From Saussurea involucrata (lineage: Eukaryota > Streptophyta > Magnoliopsida > Asterales > Asteraceae), in assembly GCA_033807775.1 (NCBI GenBank), contig CM066321.1, positions 235,530,350-235,594,349 on the forward strand: a stretch of 64,000 nucleotides of DNA, in the 5' to 3' direction. This document shows positions 20,422-31,814 of the stretch, piece after piece; position 1 is the first letter of the stretch, and each line of letters starts with the position of its first letter. Made by a program: the position numbers and the translations under genes. The notes below the pieces were generated by a model. The model did not search any database. It saw only the letters and a program-made list of their open reading frames with translations, and was not told the DNA's origin.

Positions 20422-21953
20422 GCGTGCCCATTTTAGAAAATTTGGGATTTCTTTTGCTTGCTATGTAATGCTTTGCCCGTCCTTTTTATATCTGTAATAA
20501 CTGCACAATGATTGAGTCGCATCACCTACGACTTTGCTTGCACATTGGGGACAATGTGTGGGTAAGGTTTGGGGTTGCCCAATCGAGCCCAAGTTATGCA
20601 CGTAGATTTCCTGCACTTCTGAGTGTCTAGATCAAAGTAGCTAAAATTTTTGTTTTGAATGATTGAGACCGACCATTGTGGGAAGAATCTTGTGATAGTG
20701 ACGTGACCGTTAGGGAAAGACCGGGAAAGGACAAGACTAGGGACATTAGTGGAGACCACCCGATAGTGAGCTTTGAGCCTAGAAGACGTTTTTCATTTCG
20801 AGGGATTCATACACTTAAAATCTTATACATTTTTTCGAATTCCTTGTCGTGAAATGTAGAATGATCTCGCTACATTATAGCATTGAGTAGCAAAGACGAA
20901 CATCGGGATATTAGGTAAGGGTACAGTAGACCATATCGTGTGGACCTTAAGACATGATTCCAGGCATTTTGTTTTCGTTTAAACCCAGTTTGGCTATCGT
21001 TCCCTTTCACCCTTTCATGTATACCCATTAACCACTTTGCAGCCAAACACTCACCTTGTCGTTTCTAAACCCATCATTACACCCTTAGCCATGAGCCTTA
21101 GCCAACCCTATCCGAAAGTGTGTCAATCGGAAGCAGTAATGAACTTAGATAGATAGAGGGGAAAAGAAAGAAATCAGGCCAGCCAAGAAAGAGAGAAGAG
21201 GGCCAATGTTGCCCCAATCAATAAAGAGGACCAATGAAGTCCCAAAAAAAAACCGTTAGTTAGATAGGCTCTAGTAGAGATGCATGATAAGTGAGTCAAA
21301 GCGACTCCAATAGTGACGAAAAAGGACCAAGTGAGCAAATGTGAAGCAACGAGAGTTCAGAATTGCAAATGATTGACACGCCGAGGATTTTTTATCCTTT
21401 TACCCTTCGTTTCTTAACCTTAACCTTAGCCCCGTTACAACCGTTATAAAGACCTGGATGATCTTCTGGAAAACGTGATTAGAGTCTATGACCACCTTCA
21501 CCGATATTCCTTGTCTTGTTACTTAATTCCTTCGGAGATCAACATTTTGGACAATTGTGCGTCTTCCTTTAGAGTTGTCATGTAATTATTGCATATTATT
21601 GTACACAACCTCCATACACATGACAACACGAGCGATAACCTAGGTTCGAGTGCAAGGAGAGCATCCCGTGAGGTAGGGTCGAGGCGAAATGTTTTCCCTA
21701 GTATGTTCATACTTAGTCTAACCCTGATGTGATCGGAACAGTCACGAGTTCAACCCCCAAGGGAAGGTCATAGGTCAAACGAAATTAGAATGAGGCGAGA
21801 GTGAGATAGATATTCACGGGTATGGGATATCACCGATGCATCACTTGGTACCGATTGGGAATTGTGCAGTTATTATATTTTCACTGATATGTGCTTTAAT
21901 TCTGTTTTATCGCTAATTTGCTTGGGGACAAGCAACGCTCGGTTTGGGGTTGT

Positions 21954-23298
21954 TGATAACGCCACTTTTTGGCGTTATTTCCGGTTCTCAAACCAATGAG
22001 ATTGGCTTGTATTCAAGTAAAAAGGCGTGTATTTTACGGTTTATCTAGTGATTCACACAGGTTATCTAAAAGGCGGCATTCCTCGAGAAAAGAAGCTAAA
22101 AAGAGCCCAAAACGATTCCAAATGAAGCCTAACGGAAGCCCAAAAGCCAAGCCCAAGACCCGCGACCGAACCAGGACCCGACCTGCGAACCAGAAATCGA
22201 CCCAAGCTGCAAAAACAACACGCGCGACTTACCACGCGACTTGCAAGTCGCGTGGCAAGTGGCGTAACCCTCTGTTTGTCGAAAATCAGCTATTTTATTC
22301 AGGATTTAGGTCATTCGTTCAGTATCCAGATTTCACACGACGGCCAGAGCAGTCCCGGGGGCGATTTTCAGAGTAAAGTGACACCGTTTGGACCAAAGAT
22401 CGAGAATCAATCGAAGGAACATTCAAGACGCGAAGTAGATTCAATCACGGGAAAAGGGAGTTTATCAATTCATCTTACACAGTCACCACGATCACGTTTA
22501 CCATGTTTGCTTACACTTTCGTTTCTCTTTCTTTTGTGTTTGAATCCCCCAACATCATGAACTAACTTTAAGATGTTGGGGGTTGGATTGAATTAGGATT
22601 GAACATATAGATGGATGACGAATGACTTTTATCAGTTTTTTGATTTAATGATTGCATGTGATTTTGTTCTTAATGCTTTTGTGAGCGTAGCTAACTTACA
22701 ATTGTTTTATTGTTTTCAATTATGTTCGAGAGAATTAATTGAGATCTAGAATTAGGAATTACATGTCTAAGGTAAGAAAGGATAGAGATATACCGAGTAA
22801 GCCTTAGTCTCATAATAACCTGCGCTTAATGTGTTTTGAACTACATAGGGTGAGATCGAGAGATTAATCTTGTGCTTTTCGAGATAAACTTCATGGTAGC
22901 TTGAGAAAGCACCATGTTTTACAAATATAACTGTTGTTACTTTAGAGAGAGCAATGGTTAGATCAAGGTTGAGTATTCATCAACAGAATTAACTGGTATT
23001 TGTTTTTAGTCTGAAGTTCATATGTGAAAACCTAAGGATATCCAACCCTCAACTGTTTTCTCCATCTGAATTCCAAAGCTGCTTACTAGTTGTCTTGTGC
23101 TTGGTTTATTTTATTTGCTGCAATTAATTAGTTTAAAACCTATCTTCCAATTTCGACAGTCCAGTTAATAGAGCCTATAGTAATTGTGATACTTAGTTCC
23201 TAGTTCCCCGTGATTCGATACTCGTACTTTCCAAGTACTATTACTTGACTTCGACCCATACACTTGCAGTAAGATCCACGAGGTGTCAAAACCTCGTG
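21954..23298 (+). repeat. D 3' LTR, sense copy (about 1.35 kb)
   Basis: Starts TGATAACGCCACTTTTTGGCGTTA directly after a GGTTTGGGGTTG tract and ends at CCTCGTG, a few bases short of the complete ...CCTCGTGTCA terminus. About 2% divergent by eye from the inverted copy at 23457-24804. It begins with its own short inverted repeat (AACGCCA/TGGCGTT). Small frames inside it are not conserved genes. Confidence 0.9.
22232..22255. repeat. 24-bp perfect palindrome in D LTR
   Basis: CCACGCGACTT followed by GC and its exact complement forms a 24-bp palindrome centred between 22243 and 22244. The other LTR copy (near 24506) keeps it with one substitution. Confidence 0.85.
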
Positions 23299-23303
23299 AC
23301 GAA

Positions 23304-23456
23304 GTTTGGTTTATTTTATTTGCTGCAATTAATTAGTTTAAAACCTATCTTCCAATTTCGACAGTCCAGTTAATAGAGCCTATAGTAATTGTGATACTTA
23401 GTTCCTAGTTCCCCGTGATTCGATACTCGTACTTTCCAAGTACTATTACTTGACTT
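23304..23456 (+). repeat. D LTR internal fragment, duplicated (153 bp)
   Basis: Begins GTTTGGTTTATTTTATTTGCTGC and ends TACTTGACTT, matching an internal part of the D LTR already present at about 23101-23254. It links the sense LTR to the inverted LTR and marks a rearrangement junction. Confidence 0.85.
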
Positions 23457-24804
23457 TGACACGAGGTTTTGACACCTCGTGGATCTTACCGCAAGTGTAC
23501 GGGTCGAAGTCAAGTAATAGTACTTGGAAAGTACGAGTATCGAATCACGGGGAACTAGGAACTAAGTATCACAATTACTATAGGCTCTATTATCTGGACT
23601 GTCGAAATTGGAAGATAGGTTTTAAACTTATTAATTGCAGCAAATAAAACAAACCAAACACAAGACAACTAGTAAGCAGCATTGGAATTCAGATGGAGAA
23701 AACAGTTGAGGGTTGGATATCCTTAGGTTTTCACATATGAACTTCAGACTAAAAACAAATACCAGTTAATTCAGTTGATGAATACTCAACCTTGATCTAA
23801 CCATTGCTCTCTCTCAAGTAACAACAATTATATTTGTAAAACATGGTGCTTTCTCAAGCTACCATGAAGTTTATCTCGAAAAGCACAAGATTAATCTCTC
23901 GATCTCACCCTATGTAGTTCAAAACACATTAAGCGCAGGTTATTATGAGACTAAGGCTTACTCGGTATATCTCTATCCTTTCTTACCTTAGACATGTAAT
24001 TCCTAATTCTAGATCTCAATTAATTCTCTCGAACATAATTGAAAACAATAAAACAATTGTAAGTTAGCTACGCTCACAAAAGCATTAAGAACAAAATCAC
24101 ATGCATTCATTAAATCAGAAAACTGATAAAAGTCATTCATCATCCATCTATATGTTCAATCCTAATTCAATCCAACCCCCAACATCTTAAAGTTAGTTCA
24201 TGATGTTGGGGGATTCAAACACAAAAGAAAGAGAAACGAAAGTGTAAGCAAACATGGTAAACGTGATCGTGGTGACTGTGTAAGATGAATTGATAAACTC
24301 CCTTTTCCCGTGATTGAATCTACTTCGCGTCTTGAACGTTCCTTCGATTGATCCTCGATCTTTTCTCCAAACGGTGTCACTTTGCTCTGAAAATCGCCCC
24401 TGGGACTGCTCTGGCCGTCGTGTGAAATCTGGATACTGAACGAATGACCTAAATCCCGAATAAAATAGCTGATTTTCGACAAACAGAGGGTTACGCCACT
24501 TGCCACGCGACTTGCAAGTTGCGTGGTAAGTCGCGCGTGTTGTTTTTGCAGCTTGGGTCGATTTCTGGTTCGCGGGTCGGGTCCTGGTTCGGTCGCGGGT
24601 CTTGGGCTTGGCTTTTGGGCTTCCGTTAGGCTTCGTTTGGAATCGTTTTGGGCTCTTTTTAGCTTCTTTTCTAGAGGAATGCCTCCTTTTAGATAACCTG
24701 TGTGAATCACTAGATAAACCGTAAAATACACGCCATTTTACTTGAATACAAGCCAATCTCATTGGTTTGAGAACCGGAAATAACGCCAAAAAGTGGCGTT
24801 ATCA
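23457..24804 (-). repeat. D LTR, full inverted copy (1,348 bp)
   Basis: Complete LTR in minus orientation, TGACACGAGG...GGCGTTATCA as read on plus. Its outer end abuts the TSD and is therefore the integrated terminus. Frames within it are mirror images of the one in the sense LTR and are not genes. Confidence 0.92.
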
Positions 24805-24809
24805 CAATG
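24805..24809. repeat. Target-site duplication of element D, right copy (CAATG)
   Basis: Matches 16820-16824; C's 5' LTR continues directly after it. Confidence 0.95.
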
Positions 24810-25114
24810 CATTTAATGCATGAGGTATATAAGAAGAAGAACTCACTTCTTTTTGAAGTAACTTGCTAACTCTGGACAAGTTCATCCTTCTTATCTTGAG
24901 ATAGGTTATTATTACTAATTTCCTTTTCTTTCTTAGTGCAAGAAACTTAGTGTTCCAACTTATTTAGATTTATGTTTATCCTTAATCTTGTTTCCGCAAC
25001 AAGCTGTAAATTGTTAATGATTTATCAATAAACAATTTAGAAAAGTAAAATCTGTGTGTTTGTATTCAACCCCCTCCCCCTTCTACAAACTTGTATAACC
25101 CTTCGGGACCAACA
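24810..25114 (+). repeat. 5' LTR of element C, second part (305 bp) with TATA box
   Basis: Continues C's LTR to the CTTCGGGACCAACA terminus. The TATA box TATATAAG is at 24826-24833, only 22 bp after the D insertion, so D separated the C promoter from its upstream CCAAT/ACGT motifs. The 3' LTR has the same box at 36882. Confidence 0.93.
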
Positions 25115-25116
25115 AG

Positions 25117-25128
25117 TGGTATCAGAGC
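25117..25128 (+). other. Primer-binding site of element C
   Basis: TGGTATCAGAGC, two bases after the LTR: the initiator tRNA-Met PBS standard for plant copia elements. Confidence 0.93.
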
Positions 25129-25196
25129 AGATTTGTTTAATCTTATAAACAAGATCTAATCTATACTAAGATTTCTCTTCCTTGCTATTTCTGAAA

Positions 25197-27593
25197 ATGG
25201 CTACCAACACGAACACAAATTATATCGACAATGGTTCTCTTGCAAAACCCCCTAGATTCTTCGGAGATAATTTTAATCTATGGAAAAATAGGATGACTCT
25301 CTTCCTAGAAGGTGTAGACCCTACTATGCCTTATTATCTTGAAAACGACCCATTTATTCCTGTAAGAATTGATGCCACAGTACCAGCCGCTGAGAATAGA
25401 CCTACTATTCCAAAAAGGTTGGTACCCAAAGAAGTTCATACATGGACTGATGAAGATAAGAAGAAAGTGGCTATCGACACCAAAGCCAGATCCATATTAT
25501 CCATGGCTCTTCCTGACGAAGTCTACCATTCCGTCATGAACCTGAAATCCTCAAAAGCCATGTGGGACACAATATGTGTTCAGTATGAAGGTACTGCTGA
25601 AGTCCAGGACTCTCGAAAGATCAACCTGGTAAGACAGTATGAAAGTTTCATTTGTGGTAAGAATGAGACTCTCTCTGAAGTTCACCAATGTTTTAATTGC
25701 TTAATAATAGATCTGAAAACTGTTGGTAAGGAATATTCTAACTTTAAAGTGCTGACAAAGTTTCTTAGAATGTTTACTTGAAAGCTGGGACAGATATTCT
25801 ATGTGTCTCAAGCTGTCAAAGGATCTAAAATCAATGACCCTTTCTACCTTATATAACACGATGCTGAATCATGAGCAATCAAGCCATCTTAAGAAGAATC
25901 TTGTAAAAGATTCCAAAAGCACCCCTGTTGCTTTAATCTCAGAGGAACCCTCTACTCAGCGACCCTCGGTCACCATCACTGAGTTAGAGAGTAACTCTGA
26001 AAGATCATCAGATTCTGACTCTTCAGATAATGATGAATCTTTGGCTCTCCTAACTAAAAAGTTCAAGAGATTCGCCAAAAAGAAAATGTTCAGGAAGAAC
26101 AAACCTCTTTCTATAACTGATAAGCCAAGATCATCAACTCATGTTGACAAGGCTACTGCTACTTGTTTTAACTGAGAAAAGACTGGACATTTCGCTAACG
26201 AGTGCAGGTCTAAGAAAGTATTGAGAAACTCAGCGTTTCCAAAGAAATCCTTTATTCCCAGGAATAAAGATGACAAATATGCTAAGCTGAAAGAAAAATA
26301 TGCGAAGCTGAAAAGCTTCAAGAAGAAAGGCAAAGGCCTGATGGTTTACGATTGGGCTGCTTCTAAAGAAGAAGAATCATCATCTGACTCTGAATATGAT
26401 GAAGCCAATCTCTGTCTTATGGCAAAGATTGAAGATGAGGAAGAAAGTTCAGACATTCCCTCTACTTCAACCTCTGCAATTCAGGTATCACCTTCCTTCT
26501 TTACAAATATTGCAAATATTGATGAAGCTGATAGTCTCCGTAAAATCGATCTCTTGACTAGAAGTTTATATGAAGCCATGAATGGCAAAACTATAGTTGA
26601 AAACCAAAACCTTAATCTCGCTGAACAGCTTAAAAACTGTCACCTTCAAATAGAAAAGCTTTCTAAAATTGAAGAAGATTTTAAAGATCAAGTGCATTTA
26701 AATCAGCTAGTCAAAATCGAACGAGCAGAAGCTATCGACTGCATTAAAAGCTGAAAAAGCTACTGTTGAATGATGGTGTAATTCTTCAACAAAGATCACT
26801 GAGATAATTAAGTCTCAGATACCCCCGAGTGATAAACGTGGTCTTGGTTACAAAATATGAAACTCAAGAACCAACCACTGATCGTTCCATGCTCTTATTT
26901 GGAACTTTCGTATCCTCAGTCGCTGACACTTCATCCTCTCAGTGTTCCTCGTCCAGGCCAACTATCCCTGAGGAAATTTCTACCTCTTCAAAAGGTAAAG
27001 AGAAAATGGTTTATCCAAAACCTACCTCTGTCTTTAAAGATAAAGGTAAAGGAATTGCTTTCAACCAAAATCCTCAGAAGGGTACTTTAGTACCAAAGAT
27101 GAATGCTTCTAAAGCTTTAGTGATTTATTCCTCTGGATCAAGGAATCAGATCTCTGGATCTACTCAGCGTGGGTATACTCAGCGATCTACTCCTAGACTC
27201 AGAGTGGATGTCTTTGGTATGAAATCTGAAGAACTAAACGTTTCTCCCCTTTCAAAAGCCAAAAGCTTATTTGGTGCTGGTCCTTCTAATTCTAAATCAA
27301 AAGCTCAGCATTCAAATAGTCCTAGAACTACTTTTAGTTATAGGAAATGTTATCACTGTGGACTCACTGATCATACTGCTAGTAAGTGCCCCACATCCAC
27401 CAAAGCTGAAAAGATAGCTAAGGTGAAGATTGCCCCCAAGGCAAAGAAGACCACTGAGGTTAAGAAATTAACCAAAGTGAAGACTGACAAAACTGAATCT
27501 TCAAATGCTGCGAAGATTGCTGAACCTTCCATTCCAACTACTTCCACTGACGAACGTGTACACATGGTTAAGTGGGTACCCAAGAAAAACTAA
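25197..27593 (+). pseudogene. gag: gag of element C (copia, two CCHC knuckles), broken
   Basis: ATG 25197 (MATNTNTN). The N-terminal UBN2-type capsid part (25197-25760, SILSMALPDEVY) is followed by a frameshift near 25770. The first knuckle near 26161-26202 reads CFN-stop-EKTGHFANEC: its second Cys codon has become TGA (26173-26175). An open segment to 26752 has K/E-rich coiled-coil character, then a stop and frame change before 26829. A second CCHC knuckle, CYHCGLTDHTASKC, lies at about 27349-27390 near the C-terminus. Gag ends WVPKKN-TAA at 27593. Pol continues in the same frame after this stop, unlike in A and E where pol is in the -1 frame. Confidence 0.85.
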
Positions 27594-30500
27594 TATTCCT
27601 TTGTGATGCAGGTTCAGAAGGGTATCTGGTATCTCGATAGCGGATGCTCTATACACATGACTGGAAAGAAAAGCCTGCTCGCTGAATACAAGGAAGAGAA
27701 GGGTCCCTCTGTGACTTTCGGTGGAAATGGAAAAGGACATACCCGAGGGTTTGGTGTACTCTCTAATGGTACAACCATCTTCAGAAGAGTCGCATATGTT
27801 GAAGGGCTGAAGCATAATCTTTTAAGCATCAGTCAGCTTTGCGACAAGGATAACAAGGTAATCTTTACCAAGGAATCCTGCTTTGTCACTGACAAAAAGG
27901 AGAAGATAGCTCTCAGCGGTTATCGTTTGGAAAATGTTTATGTAATAAACATGGACTCTACCACTACTGAGAACTCCTGTTTCTTCTCAAAAGCCTCATC
28001 TGATGTCAACTGGCTATGGCATAAGAGGCTCTCTCATCTGAATTTCAAGACACTGAACACTCTTTCTTCAAAAGAGTTAGTCACTGGTCTACCTCAACAC
28101 TCATACGCCAAAGAGTCTTTATGTTCAGCGTGTGAGAAAGGAAAGCAGACCAAAGCAAGCTTTATGTCAAAGCAAGTCTCCTCAGTGTTGTCTCCTCTAC
28201 AACTACTCCATATGGATTTGTTTGGCCCTGTTAACAAACAATCCATCGCTGGAAAGAAATATACACTGGTCATAGTTGATGAATTCTCTCGTTATACATG
28301 GGTTATGTTTCTCCATTCCAAGAGTGACACCCCTCTAGAACTCATCACCTATGTTCGGAAGATGGAAACCCTGAACAATTTGACCGTTCGCTCAATAAGG
28401 AGTGATCATGGGACTGAATTTAAAAACAGTTCTCTTGATTCCTTCTTTGAGAGTAAGGGTATTTCTCACAACTTTTCTTCAGTGATAACACCTCAACAAA
28501 ATGGAGTCGCTGAAAGAAGAAATAGAACAATTATTGAAGTTGCACGTTCAATGCTCAACGATTCTCACCTGCGTACTCAGTTTTGGGCAGAAGCTGTCAA
28601 CACCGCTTGTTTTACGCAAAACAGGTCGCTGATAGTCAAAAGATTCAATAAAACAGCCTATGAACTTTTTCATGGGAGAAAGCCTTCAATCATCTTTCTT
28701 CACATCTTTGGATGTCAGTGTTTCATACTGAATAACAGAGATGCCCTTGGAAAGTTTGATCCTAAGGCTTATGATGGAATCTTTCTTGGATACTCCTCAG
28801 TCTCCAAAGCCTTCAGAGTCTTCAATCGAAGAAGGCAAGCTGTTGAAGAAACAATTCACGTCACGTTTGATGAATCCCGTTCAGCGAACTCTAAACCGTC
28901 CGCTGATACTGAAGAACTGAATCAATGGATGTTTTCTCATCTTGGTGATTCAGAAGATATTCCCACTCCTCGTGCTCATACAGTTGAAGATGATGGTCCT
29001 ACTATCATTCCAAATATGCTGAATAGTGAAGCTGAAACATCATGGGTCTCAGCTGTTCCTATAAACACTATACCTGCTTCTAAACCCAATGTCTCATACA
29101 TTCCATCTACTTCTCAGCAATCAGTGAATATAATGACAACTGCATCCATTCCTCTCTTGGCTGATACTCCAGACGTCGCTGAAGCTTCATCTTCAGCTCC
29201 TCCAGTTCAGGTTGAGTCAGCGTCTCACGCTCCGGCTCAGCGATGGACTGTAAATCACCCAATTGATCAAATTCTTGGTGATCCAAACGCTGGTGTTCAG
29301 ACTCGACGAAGTGCATGTAATATATGTTTATTTGTTAACTTTATTTCTCTGACTGAACCAAAGAAAGTAGATGATGCCCTCAAAGATCCAAACTGGGTCA
29401 GCGCCATGCAAGAAGAGCTGACTGAATTCGAAAGAAACAAAGTTTGGAAACTTGTTCGAAGACCAACTGACAAAACAGTGATAGGCACTAAATGGGTCTA
29501 TCGAAACAAGTTGGACGAACATGGAACTGTTACCCGCAACAAGGCTCGTCTTGTTGCTCAGGGATAGAGACAAGAGGAAGGCATAGATTATGACGAAACA
29601 TTTGCTCCAGTAGCAAGACTAGAATCTATTCGTCTATTCTTAGCATACGCTGTACACAGAGACTTCAAAGTATATCAGATGGATGTTAAGTCAGCGTTTC
29701 TAAATGGAAAGCTGAATGAAGAAGTCTATGTGGAACAACCTCCAGGATTCTCAGATCCTAAGCATCCAGGTTATGTTTATAAACTGGATAAGGCACTTTA
29801 TGGCTTAAAGCAAGCTCTACGTGCATGGTATGACACTCTTTCTACTTATCTCCATATTGAACAATTTGAGCGAGGTAAAATCGACGAAACTCTATTTTTC
29901 AGGAAAGTAAAAGGTCATATCATTCTTGTTCAGATATATGTTGATGACATTATATTTGGCTCTACTAACCCTGATCTTTGTACTCGTTTCGCTGATAGAA
30001 TGAAAGATGAGTATAAGATGAGCATGATGGGTGAACTAACATATTTCCTTGGTCTTCAGATAAAGCAAAATGAAAAAGGAACTTTCATAAATCAGGGAAA
30101 GTATGTTAAAGATATGCTGAAGAAATTCGACTTGATAGGGATACTAAGGGTATTCCTGTTAATGTCACGCTGTACCGTGGGATGATTGGCTCTCTTTTGT
30201 ATCTTACAGCTAGCCGACCCGATATTATGTATGCAACATGTTTGTGTGCACGATATCAAGCTGAACCTAAGATATCTCATATGAAAGCTGTAAAGCAAAT
30301 TTTTCGATATCTTAAGGGTACAGCGAATCTAGGTCTTTGGTATCCTAAAGACTCAGGATTCGATCTAATCGCCTATTCAGATAGTGATTTTGCAGGTTGC
30401 AGAATGGATAGGAAAAGCACCACAGGAGGATGTCAGCTCCTGGGTGGAAAGCTGGTAAGTTGGACAAGTAAAAAAGCAAAACTCAGTGTCCACCTCCACA

Positions 30501-30836
30501 GCTGAAGCTGAGTATGTAGCCGCTGGAAGCTGTTGTTCTCAGGTCTTGTGGATGAGAAATCAACTACTGGACTATGACCTTCAGCTCTCAAATATTCCAA
30601 TCTATTGCGACAGCACAAGTGCCATCGCCATAGCAAATAATCCAGTGCTACACTCAAAGACAAAACACATCGAAATCAGGTATCACTTTATCAGAGATCA
30701 TGTGATGAATGGTGATATAGAACTTCACTTTATCCCAACTGATTATCAGTTAGCTGATCTGTTCACCAAACCTCTTGATGAGACAAGGTTCAACTTTCTC
30801 ATCAGCGAGCATGGAATGCTAAACTTTGAAGAATAA
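27594..30836 (+). pseudogene. pol: pol of element C (protease-integrase-RT-RNase H), broken
   Basis: Protease Asp at 27636 (LDSGCSIHMT). HHCC finger near 28018-28130. Integrase D,D,E at 28215, 28404 and 28512 (D-x62-D-x35-E) with SDHGTEF in place of SDNGTEF. RT: QMDVKSAFLNG with Asp at 29682, YVDD at 29937-29948. RNase H: YSDSDFAGC, STAEAEYVAAGS, YCDSTSAIAI, then DLFTKPLDETRF to the stop at 30834-30836. Defects: TAG at 29565 replacing the Tyr codon seen as Tyr in E (GYRQEEGID); a small deletion with frame change near 30140; a 1-nt shift near 30475. Integrase is uninterrupted. An AG preceded by a TTTGTGATGC run sits at the gag-pol boundary (27610-27611). Confidence 0.9.
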
Positions 30837-31208
30837 AATCTTCAGCGGTTCGCATTTGATCAGCAAAAGGATAAAACCAACTTATATAACCCATTTTATC
30901 TTCTATGACTAAACGTGCTTCGCTGATATCAAGGTATGTTTCTCTCTGACAATCGCATGTGAATGCAAGATTTCAAAATAAATTACATCGCTGAATATCT
31001 CTTCCTTATCAGCGATACTTTGAAATTTCTAAAACCATCACTGCTATTTCTATTCAGTGCTTCATGTTTTTCAAAAGTGTCCCTGAGTTTTTTTTCCAAC
31101 ACCTCAGAGACATCCAAGAATATGAAAGGACAGTTGTGACGCCATTACAACGGATAAGCCCTGGCACGTTCTTCTTTCTGACACACGTTTGTACGTTTCG
31201 TTTACTCA

Positions 31209-31292
31209 CCAATCAAATGCAAACATGTGTCCGTGTCATGATGAAAATCTTTTCCCGCTCAAGATTTTCTCTTTCTAATCTCTCTATATAAA
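31209..31292 (+). promoter_or_regulatory. Putative internal promoter for C post-pol ORF
   Basis: CCAAT at 31209, ATGTGTCC at 31225-31232, TATATAAA at 31285, followed by a CT-rich leader. Z shows ATTGG on plus (39271, i.e. CCAAT on minus), GGACGTGTCC on minus and TATATAAAC on minus (39202-39194) with similar spacing. The agreement between two elements of different age supports function; transcription is not shown. Confidence 0.5.
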
Positions 31293-31415
31293 CAATTTCT
31301 TGGTTTATATTTTCCTTTTACGCGAACTTCTCCTCCAAACAAAGAAAGAATTCACTGTTGCATTTTGCTCTCGAATTTTTCAAGAACAACTGTTCATCTT
31401 CTTCAAACATCAAAG

Positions 31416-31811
31416 GTTAATATGTTCTTATTATTTACCAAATGCAAATAACTTGTTTCTGATCTTCTCATTGTTTTAACAAGATCAAACAAAAGAACTT
31501 CTTAAAAATGAAATCATTTTCTTTCTTGGTTTTATGAACACAACCATTTCATGGTTGTTCTTCAAGTTTAAATGCAAAAATCTTAAACTTGTTCTTCATT
31601 CGTTTTTCCAGAATCCCAATCTTCAAAGGAAACTGGAAAACAAGATTTTTATAGGGTTTGCATTTCATTTTTCAAAAATATGAAAAACCCTAATCTTTAT
31701 TACGACATTTTCTCTGAATGAAATGGACAAAATTCGAACCATCTTATTGGAAAATCTTTCCACATTAAGATTATTCTTATTTGTTAATCTTTGGTTGAAC
31801 TGATAATATAG
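31416..31811 (+). other. Candidate 5'-UTR intron of C post-pol ORF (396 bp)
   Basis: Donor context CAAAG/GTTAAT at 31415/31416 after a CT-rich leader; acceptor context AATATAG at 31811, three bases before the ATG at 31815. The interior is T- and A-rich, as plant introns are. No transcript evidence; inferred from composition and splice dinucleotides. Confidence 0.4.
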
Positions 31812-31814
31812 AAA

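Larger units (their letters stand above)
19735..21953 (+). other. 2.2-kb non-coding 3' region of element D
   Basis: No ORF of recognisable family. It replaces the pol region of an autonomous Athila. Contents: a short hairpin 37 bp after the gag stop, GC-rich words ACGCGACTTG/GCGGTTTGC around 19900-20030, three CAAACC...GGTTTG hairpins (20278-20421), two GGTTTGGGGTTG copies (near 20373 and 20567) matching the PPT-like tract at 21941-21952, then A/G-rich sequence up to the 3' LTR. Confidence 0.75.
16825..24804. mobile_element. Element D: rearranged Athila-like Ty3/gypsy element encoding gag-protease only
   Basis: 7,980 bp with a perfect 5-bp TSD. The outer ends are LTR termini in minus orientation (right end: full LTR 23457-24804; left end: LTR terminal 289 bp at 16825-17113), while PBS, gag-protease and a second full LTR (21954-23298) are in plus orientation. 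There is no integrase, RT or RNase H. The gag type and the TTGGCGCCGTTGCCGGGGA-like PBS are those of Athila/OTA-clade gypsy elements. Coding +, termini -, hence no single strand is given. Confidence 0.9.
30837..31814 (+). other. Spacer between pol and post-pol ORF in element C
   Basis: Non-coding. It holds several CGCTGA/TCAGCG words (30842-31020), a CCAAT and TATA cluster (31209-31292), a CT-rich leader-like stretch (31293-31415) and a T-rich stretch with intron-like ends (31416-31811). Z has an equivalent layout on the minus strand (39554-38793, then 3520-3418). Confidence 0.65.

Noticed and set aside
24193..24789. 198- and 177-codon frames in the inverted D LTR, and the 135- and 102-codon frames at 21969-22560
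   Set aside because: They are LTR sequence with no recognisable domain, overlap each other in different frames and are mirrored in the two LTR copies.
16825..24804. D as two independent nested insertions
   Set aside because: One perfect 5-bp TSD brackets the whole block and no TSD-like repeats are evident at the internal LTR junctions, which instead show truncated or duplicated LTR ends.
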